Source: an uncultured Clostridia bacterium (lineage in GTDB: Bacteria; Bacillota; Clostridia; Lachnospirales; Anaerotignaceae). From it: a stretch of 30,918 bases of DNA. Of the stretch, positions 1-8,164 are shown one piece after another. The stretch spans positions 1 through 30,918 of the forward strand of contig CAJUJJ010000032.1 of NCBI GenBank assembly GCA_910586765.1, in the 5' to 3' direction. The notes beneath the pieces were generated by a model that was not told the DNA's origin, did no database searches, and worked only from the letters and a program-made list of their open reading frames with translations. The number at the start of each line of letters is the position of its first letter. Position 1 is the stretch's first letter. Both the position numbers and the translations under genes were made by a program.

Positions 1-53
1 CTCGCGACCCCCTGCTTGCAAGGCAGGTGCTCTCCCAACTGAGCTAAACCCCC
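1..53 (-). tRNA. tRNA-Ala(TGC), 3' part missing
   Basis: On the minus strand the sequence reads as a tRNA 5' half. There is a GGGGGTT acceptor strand, TA, a D-arm containing GCTCAGTTGGGAGAGC, then the anticodon arm CCTGC-CTTGCAA-GCAGG with anticodon TGC, which reads alanine codons. The variable region and the start of the T-arm follow, and the window then ends, so the T-loop and 3' acceptor strand are missing. Two strong promoters lie just upstream. tRNA genes often sit in repeated rRNA/tRNA clusters, a common place for assemblies to break. Confidence 0.93.
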
Positions 54-93
54 ATTTACATTACATAAACAATATGCAATGATATATTTCGAT

Positions 94-122
94 ATTATAG
101 CAGAAAATATTATAAAAATCAA
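94..122 (-). promoter_or_regulatory. Proximal promoter of the tRNA-Ala transcript
   Basis: On the minus strand TTGATT (117-122) and a perfect TATAAT (94-99) are separated by exactly 17 bp. The -10 lies about 40 bp upstream of the mature tRNA 5' end at 53. It is the second of two well-spaced promoters in tandem. Confidence 0.75.
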
Positions 123-177
123 CTATTTTCCAATTTATTATTTTGTTTTATTCTGTCTTTTCAGACACTGCTTGAAT

Positions 178-206
178 ATATTAACACGCAAAAAACACTT
201 TGTCAA
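178..206 (-). promoter_or_regulatory. Distal promoter of the tRNA-Ala transcript
   Basis: On the minus strand a perfect TTGACA (201-206) and TAATAT (178-183) are separated by 17 bp. A short hairpin (TGTCT-GAAA-AGACA) lies between this promoter and the proximal one. Tandem consensus promoters are typical of stable-RNA operons in Firmicutes, so more tRNA or rRNA genes probably followed beyond the window edge. Confidence 0.7.
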
Positions 207-221
207 CACTTTTTTTATTTT

Positions 222-932
222 TTATGCAAATATTTTTAAAACCATAAACAAAAGCAAATTATTATGATACAAAAATGCTGTAATATAGCTTTTTTCCAAC
301 AATACAAAAAAGGATTGAAGTGCTTCATTGTAATAAAAAAATGTCAATATAATACCAATAAACCATACCAAAAATATTCCTTTTGCTCCACCAATAGCAA
401 AACCACACAACCTATTTACTGTACTAATGACAGGCAGCTTTGAAACAATATTTAATGCACTTAAAAACAATTTCATTACAATATATAATGCCACTGCCAC
501 CAAAACAACACTAATAATATTTAAACAAATATTTGCGAAATAACTTGCAATATAATCCTGCAATTTTTCTGTTTCAAAAAGAGAATATACTACAGAATTG
601 TTGTTTTCAAGCAAAGCACTTTTCAAAAATTCTGGTATATTCATATCGTTTATAATACTTGTTTGAGATTGTCCTGCTTTTTCTTCTAATAGCTTGCCTA
701 AATGTAAGCCTTCATATACATTTTTTTTAAAAAAATCAAATAACTCCGTTTTTCTAAGAAATTTACTAAAAATAGGAGATAGTATTTTTGAACCAAAAAA
801 AGATACTATAATAGGCAAAAAACCTAAACAAGCATATACAAAGCCCTTATAATAACCTATCAATGCAGGTACTGCAATCATCAATACTACAATGCCATCT
901 AAAAGCCAAACCATATTGCTGTTTTGTATCAT
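222..932 (-). CDS. CvpA family membrane protein
   Basis: A 236-residue protein that looks like the CvpA/colicin V production family. It has two N-terminal membrane segments (about residues 8-26 and 30-50), a hydrophilic amphipathic middle (about 55-130), and two more membrane segments (about 135-157 and 177-196), the second pair followed by a hydrophobic C-terminus. The N-terminal LDGIVVLMIAVPALIGYYKG is typical of the family (a D near the start, then G-x-x-x-G). The start chosen is ATG at 932, eight bases after AAAGGAG; a GTG at 941 overlaps that binding site and is unlikely. It lies downstream of the DUF5711 gene on the same strand, a pairing I recall from other clostridia. The molecular function is not established; the family is linked to envelope integrity and toxin or purine phenotypes. 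Confidence 0.8.
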   Translation of the reverse strand: MIQNSNMVWLLDGIVVLMIAVPALIGYYKGFVYACLGFLPIIVSFFGSKILSPIFSKFLRKTELFDFFKKNVYEGLHLGKLLEEKAGQSQTSIINDMNIPEFLKSALLENNNSVVYSLFETEKLQDYIASYFANICLNIISVVLVAVALYIVMKLFLSALNIVSKLPVISTVNRLCGFAIGGAKGIFLVWFIGIILTFFYYNEALQSFFVLLEKSYITAFLYHNNLLLFMVLKIFA

Positions 933-972
933 TTGTATCACTCCTTTAATATAGTATGCTTTGTTGTATAAA

Positions 973-1004
973 ATGGTGCAGAATAAAAATAATATTCTGC
1001 ACCA
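973..1004 (-). terminator. Hairpin between the DUF5711 and CvpA genes
   Basis: A perfect 12-bp stem (974-985 with 993-1004, core GGTGCAGAAT) with a 7-nt loop sits directly after the DUF5711 stop codon. The U-tail on the minus strand is weak (TTTTATA). It may be a leaky terminator that lowers CvpA expression, or an mRNA-processing or stabilising hairpin, rather than a full stop. Confidence 0.5.
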
Positions 1005-1021
1005 AATATGCTGTGATATTA

Positions 1022-2653
1022 TTACTGTGTACTATTTTGTTTTACTTCACTTTGCTGATTTTGGTTATTTTGTTGATTTTGCTTATTCTGGTTATCTTCA
1101 TTATTTTGTTCTGTTGTATTTTCTTGTTTTGTTTCTGATTGTTCATTTTCTGATTGCTCAGTATTATTTTGTTCTGTTTGGCTGTTTTGCTTCTCATCAT
1201 TGTTTTCTCCATTTACAGTATTATTTTTATTATACTGTTCATTTTGATTATTTTCTGTTTCATTATTTTGTTCATTCTCTGTATTTTGTTCTTGTTCTCC
1301 TTCTTCTCCTTCTTTTTGTTCATCTTCTTGCTGTTTTCTGATGACTTTTTCTGTATTTTGTATATCTTCTCTTTGTTCTTTTACAGTAGTATCTTGACTG
1401 ACACTATCCATATTTAATATCACCGCAGTATCATTTGTAACAAAAAGTACATTATTTACATTTTCCATAAGCAAAACATCTATCATATCCTTTGTTGCAG
1501 TATATTCCCAGAACGCTCTGCCTCCTATTTTAAAACCATAATATGTTTTGTTACATCCTATTACAGTTCCCGTATTATCGCAGTTTAAATATGTTACAGC
1601 ATCTTTTGCCTGAAAAGAAGCAATTTCTTTGCCATCGCCATTTATCCAACTGACATAGCCTTGTTTTTTACTGTTTCTACCCGATATTGCCCCACCATAT
1701 GCTGCTACAATATACTTCTTTTTTTCTAGTCCTATGTAACTAATATGATTTGTTAATTCTATTGCCCAACGTTCTTCTCCATTGCTTGCAATACCATACA
1801 AAGCCCTATCTGAAACTATAACAAGATTTCCATTATCTAAATAAAACACTTTGGGTATAAATTCATTATTTTTAATTACTCCAGAAAACATACTTTCACT
1901 AAAGTTTTTTCCTTCTGATTCATTTACAAAGAAAAAATTTACTTTCCCAATAGGTTCTACATCTGTGGTATCCAAATAGCTTATTGCAAATACTCTATTA
2001 TCATCTGATATGTCCATAGAAAGCGGATAAACACCTTTTTCTCCTTCTTGCCTTCCTGTTAGTTGTGTACCCTCTCTATCATAAATCATAACAGTATAAA
2101 TTTCTTTATCTTTTGTAATGACACCTAAATATCCATTACGATTTAATGCGAAATACAAAACATTCCCTGTATTTTGTGCTGTATACAATAAACCTGTTTC
2201 ATCATAAACTTTTACACTTTTTCCAGACAAATCCCCTATCGCATAATACTCTCCTTCTTCTATTAACTCTGGTGCTGTCATAGTAAAAGTGTCATTCCAT
2301 TTTTGGTCACCCATACTATTCATATATCTTGCACCATCTTTTGTACACATCAAAAACTTTTTCCCTTTTGTAGCAAACAATGCCCCTCCTGATGACAAAC
2401 TAATACTATTTTTTTCATTGCTCTGTTCTATAATATCTACTCCATTTTGTTCTTGCTCTGTATCTGCATCTGTTTGTGTTGTTTTTTTCTGCTGTAAAGA
2501 AGAAAGTATTGTATTGATTTTTCCTTGTCCATAAAAAGTATCTACATAATATAATCCACAACTTCCCCCTACAATTAAAGCAAATAAAAATAGTATTATA
2601 ATATACTTTTTGCTTCCTTTTTTTCTTTTTTCAATTTTGTTTTCTTCTTCCAA
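1022..2653 (-). CDS. DUF5711 family membrane-anchored propeller protein
   Basis: A 543-residue protein with a lysine-rich cytoplasmic N-terminus, one membrane anchor (about residues 17-37), and an extracytoplasmic domain (about 75-425) made of repeated short beta-strand units resembling a PQQ/WD-type propeller, as in DUF5711. The last ~110 residues are low-complexity and rich in N, Q, E and T with almost no hydrophobics. The start is placed at TTG 2653, nine bases after AAAGGAGG. An in-frame ATG at 2686 would put that binding site inside the gene and has none of its own. No catalytic motif is visible. A sensory or scaffold role at the cell surface is possible but unproven. It probably shares a transcript with the CvpA gene, with a hairpin between them. 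Confidence 0.75.
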   Translation of the reverse strand: MEEENKIEKRKKGSKKYIIILFLFALIVGGSCGLYYVDTFYGQGKINTILSSLQQKKTTQTDADTEQEQNGVDIIEQSNEKNSISLSSGGALFATKGKKFLMCTKDGARYMNSMGDQKWNDTFTMTAPELIEEGEYYAIGDLSGKSVKVYDETGLLYTAQNTGNVLYFALNRNGYLGVITKDKEIYTVMIYDREGTQLTGRQEGEKGVYPLSMDISDDNRVFAISYLDTTDVEPIGKVNFFFVNESEGKNFSESMFSGVIKNNEFIPKVFYLDNGNLVIVSDRALYGIASNGEERWAIELTNHISYIGLEKKKYIVAAYGGAISGRNSKKQGYVSWINGDGKEIASFQAKDAVTYLNCDNTGTVIGCNKTYYGFKIGGRAFWEYTATKDMIDVLLMENVNNVLFVTNDTAVILNMDSVSQDTTVKEQREDIQNTEKVIRKQQEDEQKEGEEGEQEQNTENEQNNETENNQNEQYNKNNTVNGENNDEKQNSQTEQNNTEQSENEQSETKQENTTEQNNEDNQNKQNQQNNQNQQSEVKQNSTQ

Positions 2654-2820
2654 GCAATAAATCCTCCTTTTGCAGTATTCCCCCATAATATAGTAATTTC
2701 CATACTTTTCAAAAAATTCTGTATTACTAATTTTTCCATTTATGTAATATTGCCCTTTAACCTAAACCATTATACTACTGAGCATAAATTTCGTACAGAT
2801 AAAAATATTTTTTTTAACAA

Positions 2821-2860
2821 AAATAAAAGGGAGAACAAATGTTCTACCCCTTTATTTTTT
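2821..2860 (-). terminator. Terminator downstream of glgA
   Basis: On the minus strand a long A/U stem capped by GGGGTAGAAC-ATTT-GTTCTCCC runs into CTTTTATTTTTGTT. It lies 40 bp beyond the glgA stop and has the A-tract/GC stem/T-tract form of an intrinsic terminator. Confidence 0.75.
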
Positions 2861-2899
2861 ATTTTCCGTATTTTTACCCCAATTCTTATTCTTTTTATA

Positions 2900-4348
2900 T
2901 CAGCCCTTTATCAGTTTATCATACAGAGCAATATATTTTCCTGCGGAATTTGCCCATGAATAGTTGCAATCCATAGCATTTCTTACTACGTTTGCCCATT
3001 CCTCAGCTCCCATATGATATACTCTTAATGCTTCACGGAATGCCCAAAGCAATCCATTACCATCGTAACTTTCAAATACAAAGCCATTCCCTTGTTTTGT
3101 CTCTGTATTATAATGTGTAATGGTATCTGCTAATCCGCCTGTCTTTCTTACAATAGGCACTGTACCGTACCTCAAGCTAAACATCTGTCCCAATCCACAT
3201 GGTTCAAAAAATGATGGCATCATGAACAAATCACTTGAAGCATATATTCTTTGTGCTAATGTATCATCAAATAAAATATTTGCACTCATTTTTCCGGGAT
3301 ATTGCTGTGCCATGCTTTTGAAAATATATTCGTATCTGTTTTCTCCTGTGCCTAACAATACAAACTGTATATCTTCTCTCATCATTTCACCAAACACTTG
3401 TGTCAAAATGTCTAATCCTTTTTGGTCTGCCAACCTTGTAATCATACCAATCATTGGTACGTCTCTTTGTTCTAATCCCAGATATTGCTGCAATTCTCTT
3501 TTATTTTCTTTTTTGAGTTCAATACTGTTTCTGTCAAAGTTTCTTACTAAGCGTTTATCTGTTGCTGGGTCATTTGCTTGATAGTCAATACCATTTATAA
3601 TACCACTCAAATGCTCTTTTCTACTTCTTAATACACCGTCCATACCATAACCATACTGTGGTGTCTGTATTTCTTCTGCATAAGTATTACTTACTGTACT
3701 AATATGGTCTGCATACATCAAGCCCATTTTCATATAACTTACATTGCCATAAAATTCTGCATTTCCACTGTCAAAGCACCAGTTTGGTACGCCCAACAAA
3801 TCCATAGTTTCACGACCGAAAACGCCCTGATACTGTAGATTATGTATGGTGTAAAGTGTCTTAATTCTGGAATAAAATATCATTTTACTGTAAGACTCTT
3901 TCAACAACATACAAATAGGCCCTGTCTGCCAGTCATTACAATGTATAATGTCTGGATAGTAGTCTATCATTGACAACATATGCAGCACCGCTTTGCAGAA
4001 AAATGCAAAACGCTCGTTGTCGTCCCCATAACCATAAAGTCCTTCTCTGCCAAAATAAAAATCATTTTCTATAAAGTACACAGGAAATGTGTCAGTATTT
4101 TTTCTTAATATTTTTGCTTCCTGCGTTCTCCAGGCAAGATTTATCAAGAAAGAACCTAAGTATTCGACATCTTGCATATGCTCTTCTTTTATCGTTGCAT
4201 ATTTAGGAAGTACCACTCTTACGTCAACGTCTGCTTCTTTTAATGCCTTTGGTAATGACCCTACAACGTCCCCCAATCCACCACTTTTTGCATAAGGTGC
4301 TGCTTCAGAAGAAACTAGCAATATTTTACGTCTTTCACTTGCCACCAA
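2900..4348 (-). CDS. glgA: Glycogen synthase (ADP-glucose type, GT5)
   Basis: A 482-residue protein of normal length for bacterial glycogen synthase. It transfers glucose from ADP-glucose to the non-reducing end of alpha-1,4-glucan in the cytoplasm. The ADP-glucose-binding KSGGLGDV motif is at residues 21-28, followed by typical GT5 blocks (LYTIHNLQYQG, EPCGLGQM) and the C-terminal KTGGLADT motif. The N-terminal Rossmann half and C-terminal catalytic half are both complete. A TTG at 4348 or GTG at 4345 could start the gene; the AAAGGGTGG binding site spaces slightly better to the GTG (6 bases). No glgB, glgC, glgD or glgP lies nearby, so the rest of the glycogen pathway must be elsewhere. Confidence 0.96.
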   Translation of the reverse strand: MVASERRKILLVSSEAAPYAKSGGLGDVVGSLPKALKEADVDVRVVLPKYATIKEEHMQDVEYLGSFLINLAWRTQEAKILRKNTDTFPVYFIENDFYFGREGLYGYGDDNERFAFFCKAVLHMLSMIDYYPDIIHCNDWQTGPICMLLKESYSKMIFYSRIKTLYTIHNLQYQGVFGRETMDLLGVPNWCFDSGNAEFYGNVSYMKMGLMYADHISTVSNTYAEEIQTPQYGYGMDGVLRSRKEHLSGIINGIDYQANDPATDKRLVRNFDRNSIELKKENKRELQQYLGLEQRDVPMIGMITRLADQKGLDILTQVFGEMMREDIQFVLLGTGENRYEYIFKSMAQQYPGKMSANILFDDTLAQRIYASSDLFMMPSFFEPCGLGQMFSLRYGTVPIVRKTGGLADTITHYNTETKQGNGFVFESYDGNGLLWAFREALRVYHMGAEEWANVVRNAMDCNYSWANSAGKYIALYDKLIKG

Positions 4349-4388
4349 TAACCACCCTTTCTTCAGATTGACACATTTGTTTGTATTA

Positions 4389-4418
4389 ATTTTACTACAA
4401 AATACTGCTTGTTATCAA
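4389..4418 (-). promoter_or_regulatory. Promoter of glgA
   Basis: On the minus strand TTGATA (4413-4418) and TAAAAT (4389-4394) are separated by 18 bp. The -10 is about 40 bp upstream of the glgA start. It is back to back with the pepF promoter in a 225-bp divergent intergenic region. Confidence 0.5.
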
Positions 4419-4489
4419 GTCATAATATTAACAAAATTTTATAATTTAACACAAAATTTCTTTTTTTGGCTTATACTATGCAAAATTAG

Positions 4490-4498
4490 TGATATAAT
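4490..4498 (+). promoter_or_regulatory. Extended -10 promoter of pepF
   Basis: TG-A-TATAAT is an extended -10 element about 75 bp upstream of the pepF ATG. No good -35 sits at 17 bp; the nearest TTGGCT is 21 bp away. The same nine bases form the predicted gdhA -10. Confidence 0.5.
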
Positions 4499-4573
4499 AA
4501 CTGTTGTAATATGGCTGAAATACAGCTTGTAATACAATATTATATACCATTTTTATGAGAAAGGACGATTTTT

Positions 4574-6367
4574 ATGGACAAATTACCCAAAAGAACGGAA
4601 ATAAATGCAAATTATGCGTGGCATTTAGAAGATATTTACAGTAATATTGAAAAATGGGAAAATGATTTTGATACTTCTCAAAAATCTATTGCACATTTAA
4701 GCGATTTTTCTGGAAAAATTAGTACATCTGCACAAACATTATTAGACTGTCTCAATCAGAGCAACGCCACTTCTCTTATGATAGAACAGCTATATGTGTA
4801 CGCTTTTATGCACTTCCATGAAGACAGCACAAACACCACATATCAAAAACTTTCCTCCAGAGCAGAAAATATTATAATACAATATTCTGCTGCCACTGCT
4901 TTTATTGTGCCTGAAATACTTGCTATACCAGAAAACACATTGACAGATTTCAGAAAACAATTACCTGAATTTGAACAATACAACCACTTTTTTGAAAACA
5001 TACTTCGTCAAAAAGAGCATACATTATCTGCGGAACAAGAACAATTCCTTGCTCAAACAGCAGAAATTGCAAACGCCCCTCAAAACATATTTACTATGCT
5101 AAACGATGCAGATATGAAATTTTCTGTCATTCATGACGAAAATGGCAATGAAGTAGAACTAACAAAAGGACGTTACACTTCTTTTTTAGAAAACAGTTGT
5201 CGTGATGTTCGCAAAGAGGCATTTTATGCACTTTATGACAGCTATCTCAAACAAAAAAACACCATTGCTGCTGCTTACAGTGCCAGCGTCAAAGGCGACG
5301 TATTTTTTGCAAAAGCCAGAAAATATACTTCTTCTGTTTGTGCTGCACTAGAAGATGACAATATCCCTATTACAGTATACGACAATCTCATACAAACCGT
5401 ACACAAATTTTTGCCTCTTTTACACCGTTATGTATCTTTACGCAAAAAAATGTTAGTACTTGACGAAATTCATATGTATGATTTATATGTTCCTCTTGTT
5501 GCCGAAGCAGACAAAAAAATATCATATGAACAAGCAAAACAAACCGTACACAAAGCACTTTCCATACTAGGCGAAAACTACACCAATGCACTTCAAAAAG
5601 GTTTTGATGGTGGTTGGATAGATGTATACGAAAACGAAGGCAAGAGAAGCGGTGCATACTCTTGGGGCGTATACGGTGTTCACCCTTATGTACTTTTAAA
5701 CCACAATGACAACATCAACAGTATGTTTACACTTGCTCACGAAATGGGACACGCTTTACACAGTTATTTTACTTGGCAAAAACAGCCCTATTTATACAGC
5801 GGACACAAAATATTTGTGGCAGAAGTTGCTTCTACCTGCAACGAAGCACTTCTTATGCACTATCTTCTGGAAAACACACAAGATATTACTATGAAAAAAT
5901 ATCTTATCAACTACTTTATGGAGCAGTTCAGAGGCACACTTTTCAGACAGACAATGTTTGCTGAATTTGAAAAAATCACCCACAATATGACAGAAAAAGG
6001 AGAACCTCTTACTTGCGAAAATATGAGCCAAATTTATTACGATTTAAACAAACAATATTTTGGCAATGACATTGTTATTGACGAGCAAATTGCCATAGAA
6101 TGGGCAAGAATACCTCATTTTTACAATGCTTTTTATGTTTATCAATATGCCACAGGTTACAGTGCTGCCATTGCTCTTTCTCAAAATATTATAAAACAGG
6201 GACAGCCTGCTATTGACCGCTACATTGATTTTCTTTCCAAAGGCAACAGCGAATACTCTATTGATTTACTCAAAGGAGCAGGTGTAGATATGACAACTGC
6301 TGAACCTATCGAAAATGCTATGAAAGTGTTCGAAAGTTTATTAAATCAAATGGAAAGTTTATTATAA
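4574..6367 (+). CDS. pepF: Oligoendopeptidase F (M3 metallopeptidase)
   Basis: A 597-residue cytoplasmic zinc peptidase of the M3B family, which trims short peptides of roughly 6-20 residues. The zinc-binding HEMGH is at residues 389-393, and the third ligand glutamate is probably in FVAEVAS about 25 residues later. The N-terminal half carries the oligopeptidase F helical lid (MDKLPKR start, SRAENII region). The C-terminal YQYATGYSAAIAL and DLLKGAGVDM blocks are family hallmarks. Length is normal. The start is ATG 4574 behind AGAAAGGACG. It is a single-gene unit with its own promoter and terminator, most likely for peptide nutrition or turnover of leader peptides. Confidence 0.96.
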   Translation: MDKLPKRTEINANYAWHLEDIYSNIEKWENDFDTSQKSIAHLSDFSGKISTSAQTLLDCLNQSNATSLMIEQLYVYAFMHFHEDSTNTTYQKLSSRAENIIIQYSAATAFIVPEILAIPENTLTDFRKQLPEFEQYNHFFENILRQKEHTLSAEQEQFLAQTAEIANAPQNIFTMLNDADMKFSVIHDENGNEVELTKGRYTSFLENSCRDVRKEAFYALYDSYLKQKNTIAAAYSASVKGDVFFAKARKYTSSVCAALEDDNIPITVYDNLIQTVHKFLPLLHRYVSLRKKMLVLDEIHMYDLYVPLVAEADKKISYEQAKQTVHKALSILGENYTNALQKGFDGGWIDVYENEGKRSGAYSWGVYGVHPYVLLNHNDNINSMFTLAHEMGHALHSYFTWQKQPYLYSGHKIFVAEVASTCNEALLMHYLLENTQDITMKKYLINYFMEQFRGTLFRQTMFAEFEKITHNMTEKGEPLTCENMSQIYYDLNKQYFGNDIVIDEQIAIEWARIPHFYNAFYVYQYATGYSAAIALSQNIIKQGQPAIDRYIDFLSKGNSEYSIDLLKGAGVDMTTAEPIENAMKVFESLLNQMESLL

Positions 6368-6383
6368 CACTTTCTTTTTACAC

Positions 6384-6410
6384 GGGGGACTGTTACAGTT
6401 CCCCTTTTTT
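6384..6410 (+). terminator. Terminator of pepF
   Basis: GGGGACTGT pairs with ACAGTTCCCC (one unpaired base), followed directly by six T. It lies 17 bp after the pepF stop. Confidence 0.85.
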
Positions 6411-6418
6411 ATATGCAC

Positions 6419-6477
6419 AAAATCTAACAAATACACTCTCTTTTACTACAACATTGTTTTTAGAGTGTTTAGATTTT
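6419..6477. repeat. Imperfect inverted repeat after pepF
   Basis: AAAATCTAA...CACTCT on the left is mirrored by AGAGTGTTTAGATTTT on the right, with a few extra bases in the left arm and a spacer of about 22 nt. A T-rich tract follows. It could be a second-line terminator for pepF or the end of a small repeat element. No gene is visible in this stretch. Confidence 0.45.
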
Positions 6478-6499
6478 ATTTTTTTTCAAACACAGTAAC

Positions 6500-6519
6500 G
6501 CTCTTTTTCTCAAAAGAGC
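6500..6519. other. Short perfect hairpin
   Basis: GCTCTTTT and AAAAGAGC form an 8-bp perfect stem around a 4-nt loop. It is followed on the plus side by an AT run, not a clean T-tract. It lies between the pepF terminator and the three palindromic repeats and might be a weak terminator. The rest of 6520-6619 is low-complexity T-rich sequence with no gene. Confidence 0.3.
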
Positions 6520-6619
6520 ATATATATTTTATTTTCTTTCTTTTCTTTACTTTGTAACTTTCTGTATACATTTTTTGCATTTCTGCATACATTTTTTTAG
6601 AAACTTTATTTCTAAATTG

Positions 6620-6779
6620 CCACGCCTAACCAATTTATTCCTACAATAACACGGATTAGGTATAGCCTATTCTCCCCACGTCTAACCAATTCATTTCTGC
6701 AATGACACGGATTAGAAATAGTTTTTGTTACTCCCACGTCTAACCAATTTATTTCTGCAATAACACGGATTAGGAATAG
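6620..6779. repeat. Three tandem copies of a 46-bp imperfect palindrome
   Basis: Units at 6620-6665, 6676-6721 and 6734-6779 share CCACG-(C/T)-CTAACCAATT at the left and CACGGATTAG...ATAG at the right, differing at only a few bases. They are spaced by 10 and 12 bp of unrelated sequence. Within each unit CTAACC/GGATTAG and the inner TTATT or similar/AATAA arms pair, giving an imperfect stem-loop. The array sits between two 3' gene ends (pepF and the last gene of the ABC operon). It resembles REP/MITE-like intergenic palindromes. An open frame through it (6612-6842, minus) is simply the translated repeat. Confidence 0.8.
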
Positions 6780-6848
6780 TTTTTTATATAAAGACATCTT
6801 ATATATCATATATAATACATAAAAAGTATCAAAAAGTATCAAATTGCA

Positions 6849-7487
6849 TTATTGTACTTTTTTCTTTTCTATACAAATGGACAGCAACATTGAAAGCACA
6901 TACAGCACTACTGCCATACTTGCTAAAGTTATCAAAACACTACTATATGTTATAATTTCTCCTCCCCATATTTTCATTACTGACATCACGATTGCTATAA
7001 TTACAGCAATGGCACAAATCACATACAATCTACCTTTTTCTGCACCAAAGCGATACATCAGCGGAAATGAAATCGCTTGCATAATTGGTATAAAAAACAG
7101 TGGCAATATTTCAGCACTAACATATTGTATTGTAATAGGAGCATAAGGTCTTGTAAAAAGCAATATTTCTATTTGCACTAGCAGTAATCCTACCACATTT
7201 AAAAGCAAACAAATACCAAACAATACCAATCCAAACAAATATCTACTACACACCACTGTTTTTTTACTCACAGGGAAAGCATATTGATATTCATTCCATT
7301 TACTATAGTTATCATAGCTAAAAGGCAACATTGAAAAGTTTCCTCCTATCATAATGGATATAAACGACATTGCTGAAATAGTATTTGACTGCACAAAGCT
7401 AAACACTATAAAAAATACTGCAAATAATATTACTGTTTTCCACATCTTTTTCATATATATCATATCTTTATACAATAATCCTATCAT
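6849..7487 (-). CDS. ABC-2 type permease, second copy
   Basis: A 212-residue integral membrane protein with about six hydrophobic segments (near residues 16-50, 80-110, 125-145, 155-170, 180-205). It is the last gene of the GntR/ABC operon and overlaps the preceding permease by four bases (ATGA), implying translational coupling. It is clearly paralogous to that neighbour: both carry FSM-(I/L)-PF, then DNYSKWNEYQYAFP and VCSRYLFG. The family (ABC-2 permease next to YtrA-type regulators) exports drugs, peptides or cell-wall-active compounds; the substrate here is unknown. It may form a heterodimeric membrane unit with the upstream permease, driven by the single ATPase. Confidence 0.85.
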   Translation of the reverse strand: MIGLLYKDMIYMKKMWKTVILFAVFFIVFSFVQSNTISAMSFISIMIGGNFSMLPFSYDNYSKWNEYQYAFPVSKKTVVCSRYLFGLVLFGICLLLNVVGLLLVQIEILLFTRPYAPITIQYVSAEILPLFFIPIMQAISFPLMYRFGAEKGRLYVICAIAVIIAIVMSVMKIWGGEIITYSSVLITLASMAVVLYVLSMLLSICIEKKKVQ

Positions 7488-8152
7488 TGTTTTTCTCTCC
7501 TTATTATTTCATTATCAATATCATCAAAACATTTTTTCTTTTCTATATGAATGGACAAACACATTGAAAATACATAACACAATATTACAAAAATAGTTAT
7601 TATTACTAAAATTGCAATGGTACTATTTTCTGTTAAAGCATTTGACAGTACTCCCCTACTTTCTAATATTGATAACCATACCATAACAAATACGCCAACT
7701 GCATACAATTTACCTTTTTCTATATCAAAGCAATACAATAAAGGAAATAATATCGACTGCATTACAGGAATAAAACATATTATTGCTGTATACAACAACA
7801 AATACTCCCTTTCAGGTATTTGCTTTGTAATCACTCCATTTAATATCATACCTAATACAGCAAATGATGTACAAATACCAAATATAATTGCACCAAACAA
7901 ATATCTACTGCATACTGTCATTTCCTTATTTATGGGGAAAGCATACTGATATTCATTCCATTTACTATAATTATCACATTGAAATGGTATCATAGAAAAA
8001 CAAGTTGCTGCAAATACTGCAAGTAATATTACTATTGTAAAAAAATTATTTTTTATCAAATTCATAAAAATGATAATACCAACACCGATATTTATTTTTG
8101 TTATTTTTATATTTTTGATATACAATATGTCTTTATACAATAATCCTATCAT
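7484..8152 (-). CDS. ABC-2 type permease, first copy
   Basis: A 222-residue membrane protein with about six hydrophobic segments, starting MIGLLYKD behind AGGAGA. It follows the ATPase gene by 12 bp and overlaps the next permease by four bases. Its residues IPFQCDNYSKWNEYQYAFP and the following VCSRYLFG match the neighbour closely, marking a tandem duplication. DNA around the two start codons, from the binding site to codon 9, is nearly identical in the two genes, while the remaining sequence has diverged. Compared with the second copy it has extra residues at both the N-terminal region and the C-terminal tail. Transport substrate unknown. Confidence 0.86.
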   Translation of the reverse strand: MIGLLYKDILYIKNIKITKINIGVGIIIFMNLIKNNFFTIVILLAVFAATCFSMIPFQCDNYSKWNEYQYAFPINKEMTVCSRYLFGAIIFGICTSFAVLGMILNGVITKQIPEREYLLLYTAIICFIPVMQSILFPLLYCFDIEKGKLYAVGVFVMVWLSILESRGVLSNALTENSTIAILVIITIFVILCYVFSMCLSIHIEKKKCFDDIDNEIIRREKQ

Positions 8153-8164
8153 TGTTTTTCTCTC

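Noticed and set aside
6620..6779. CRISPR array
   Set aside because: Spacers are only 10-12 bp, units are imperfect, and no cas genes are near; the repeats are self-palindromic intergenic units.
6612..6842. A 76-codon minus-strand gene
   Set aside because: It is the translated image of the three palindromic repeats and has no ribosome binding site.
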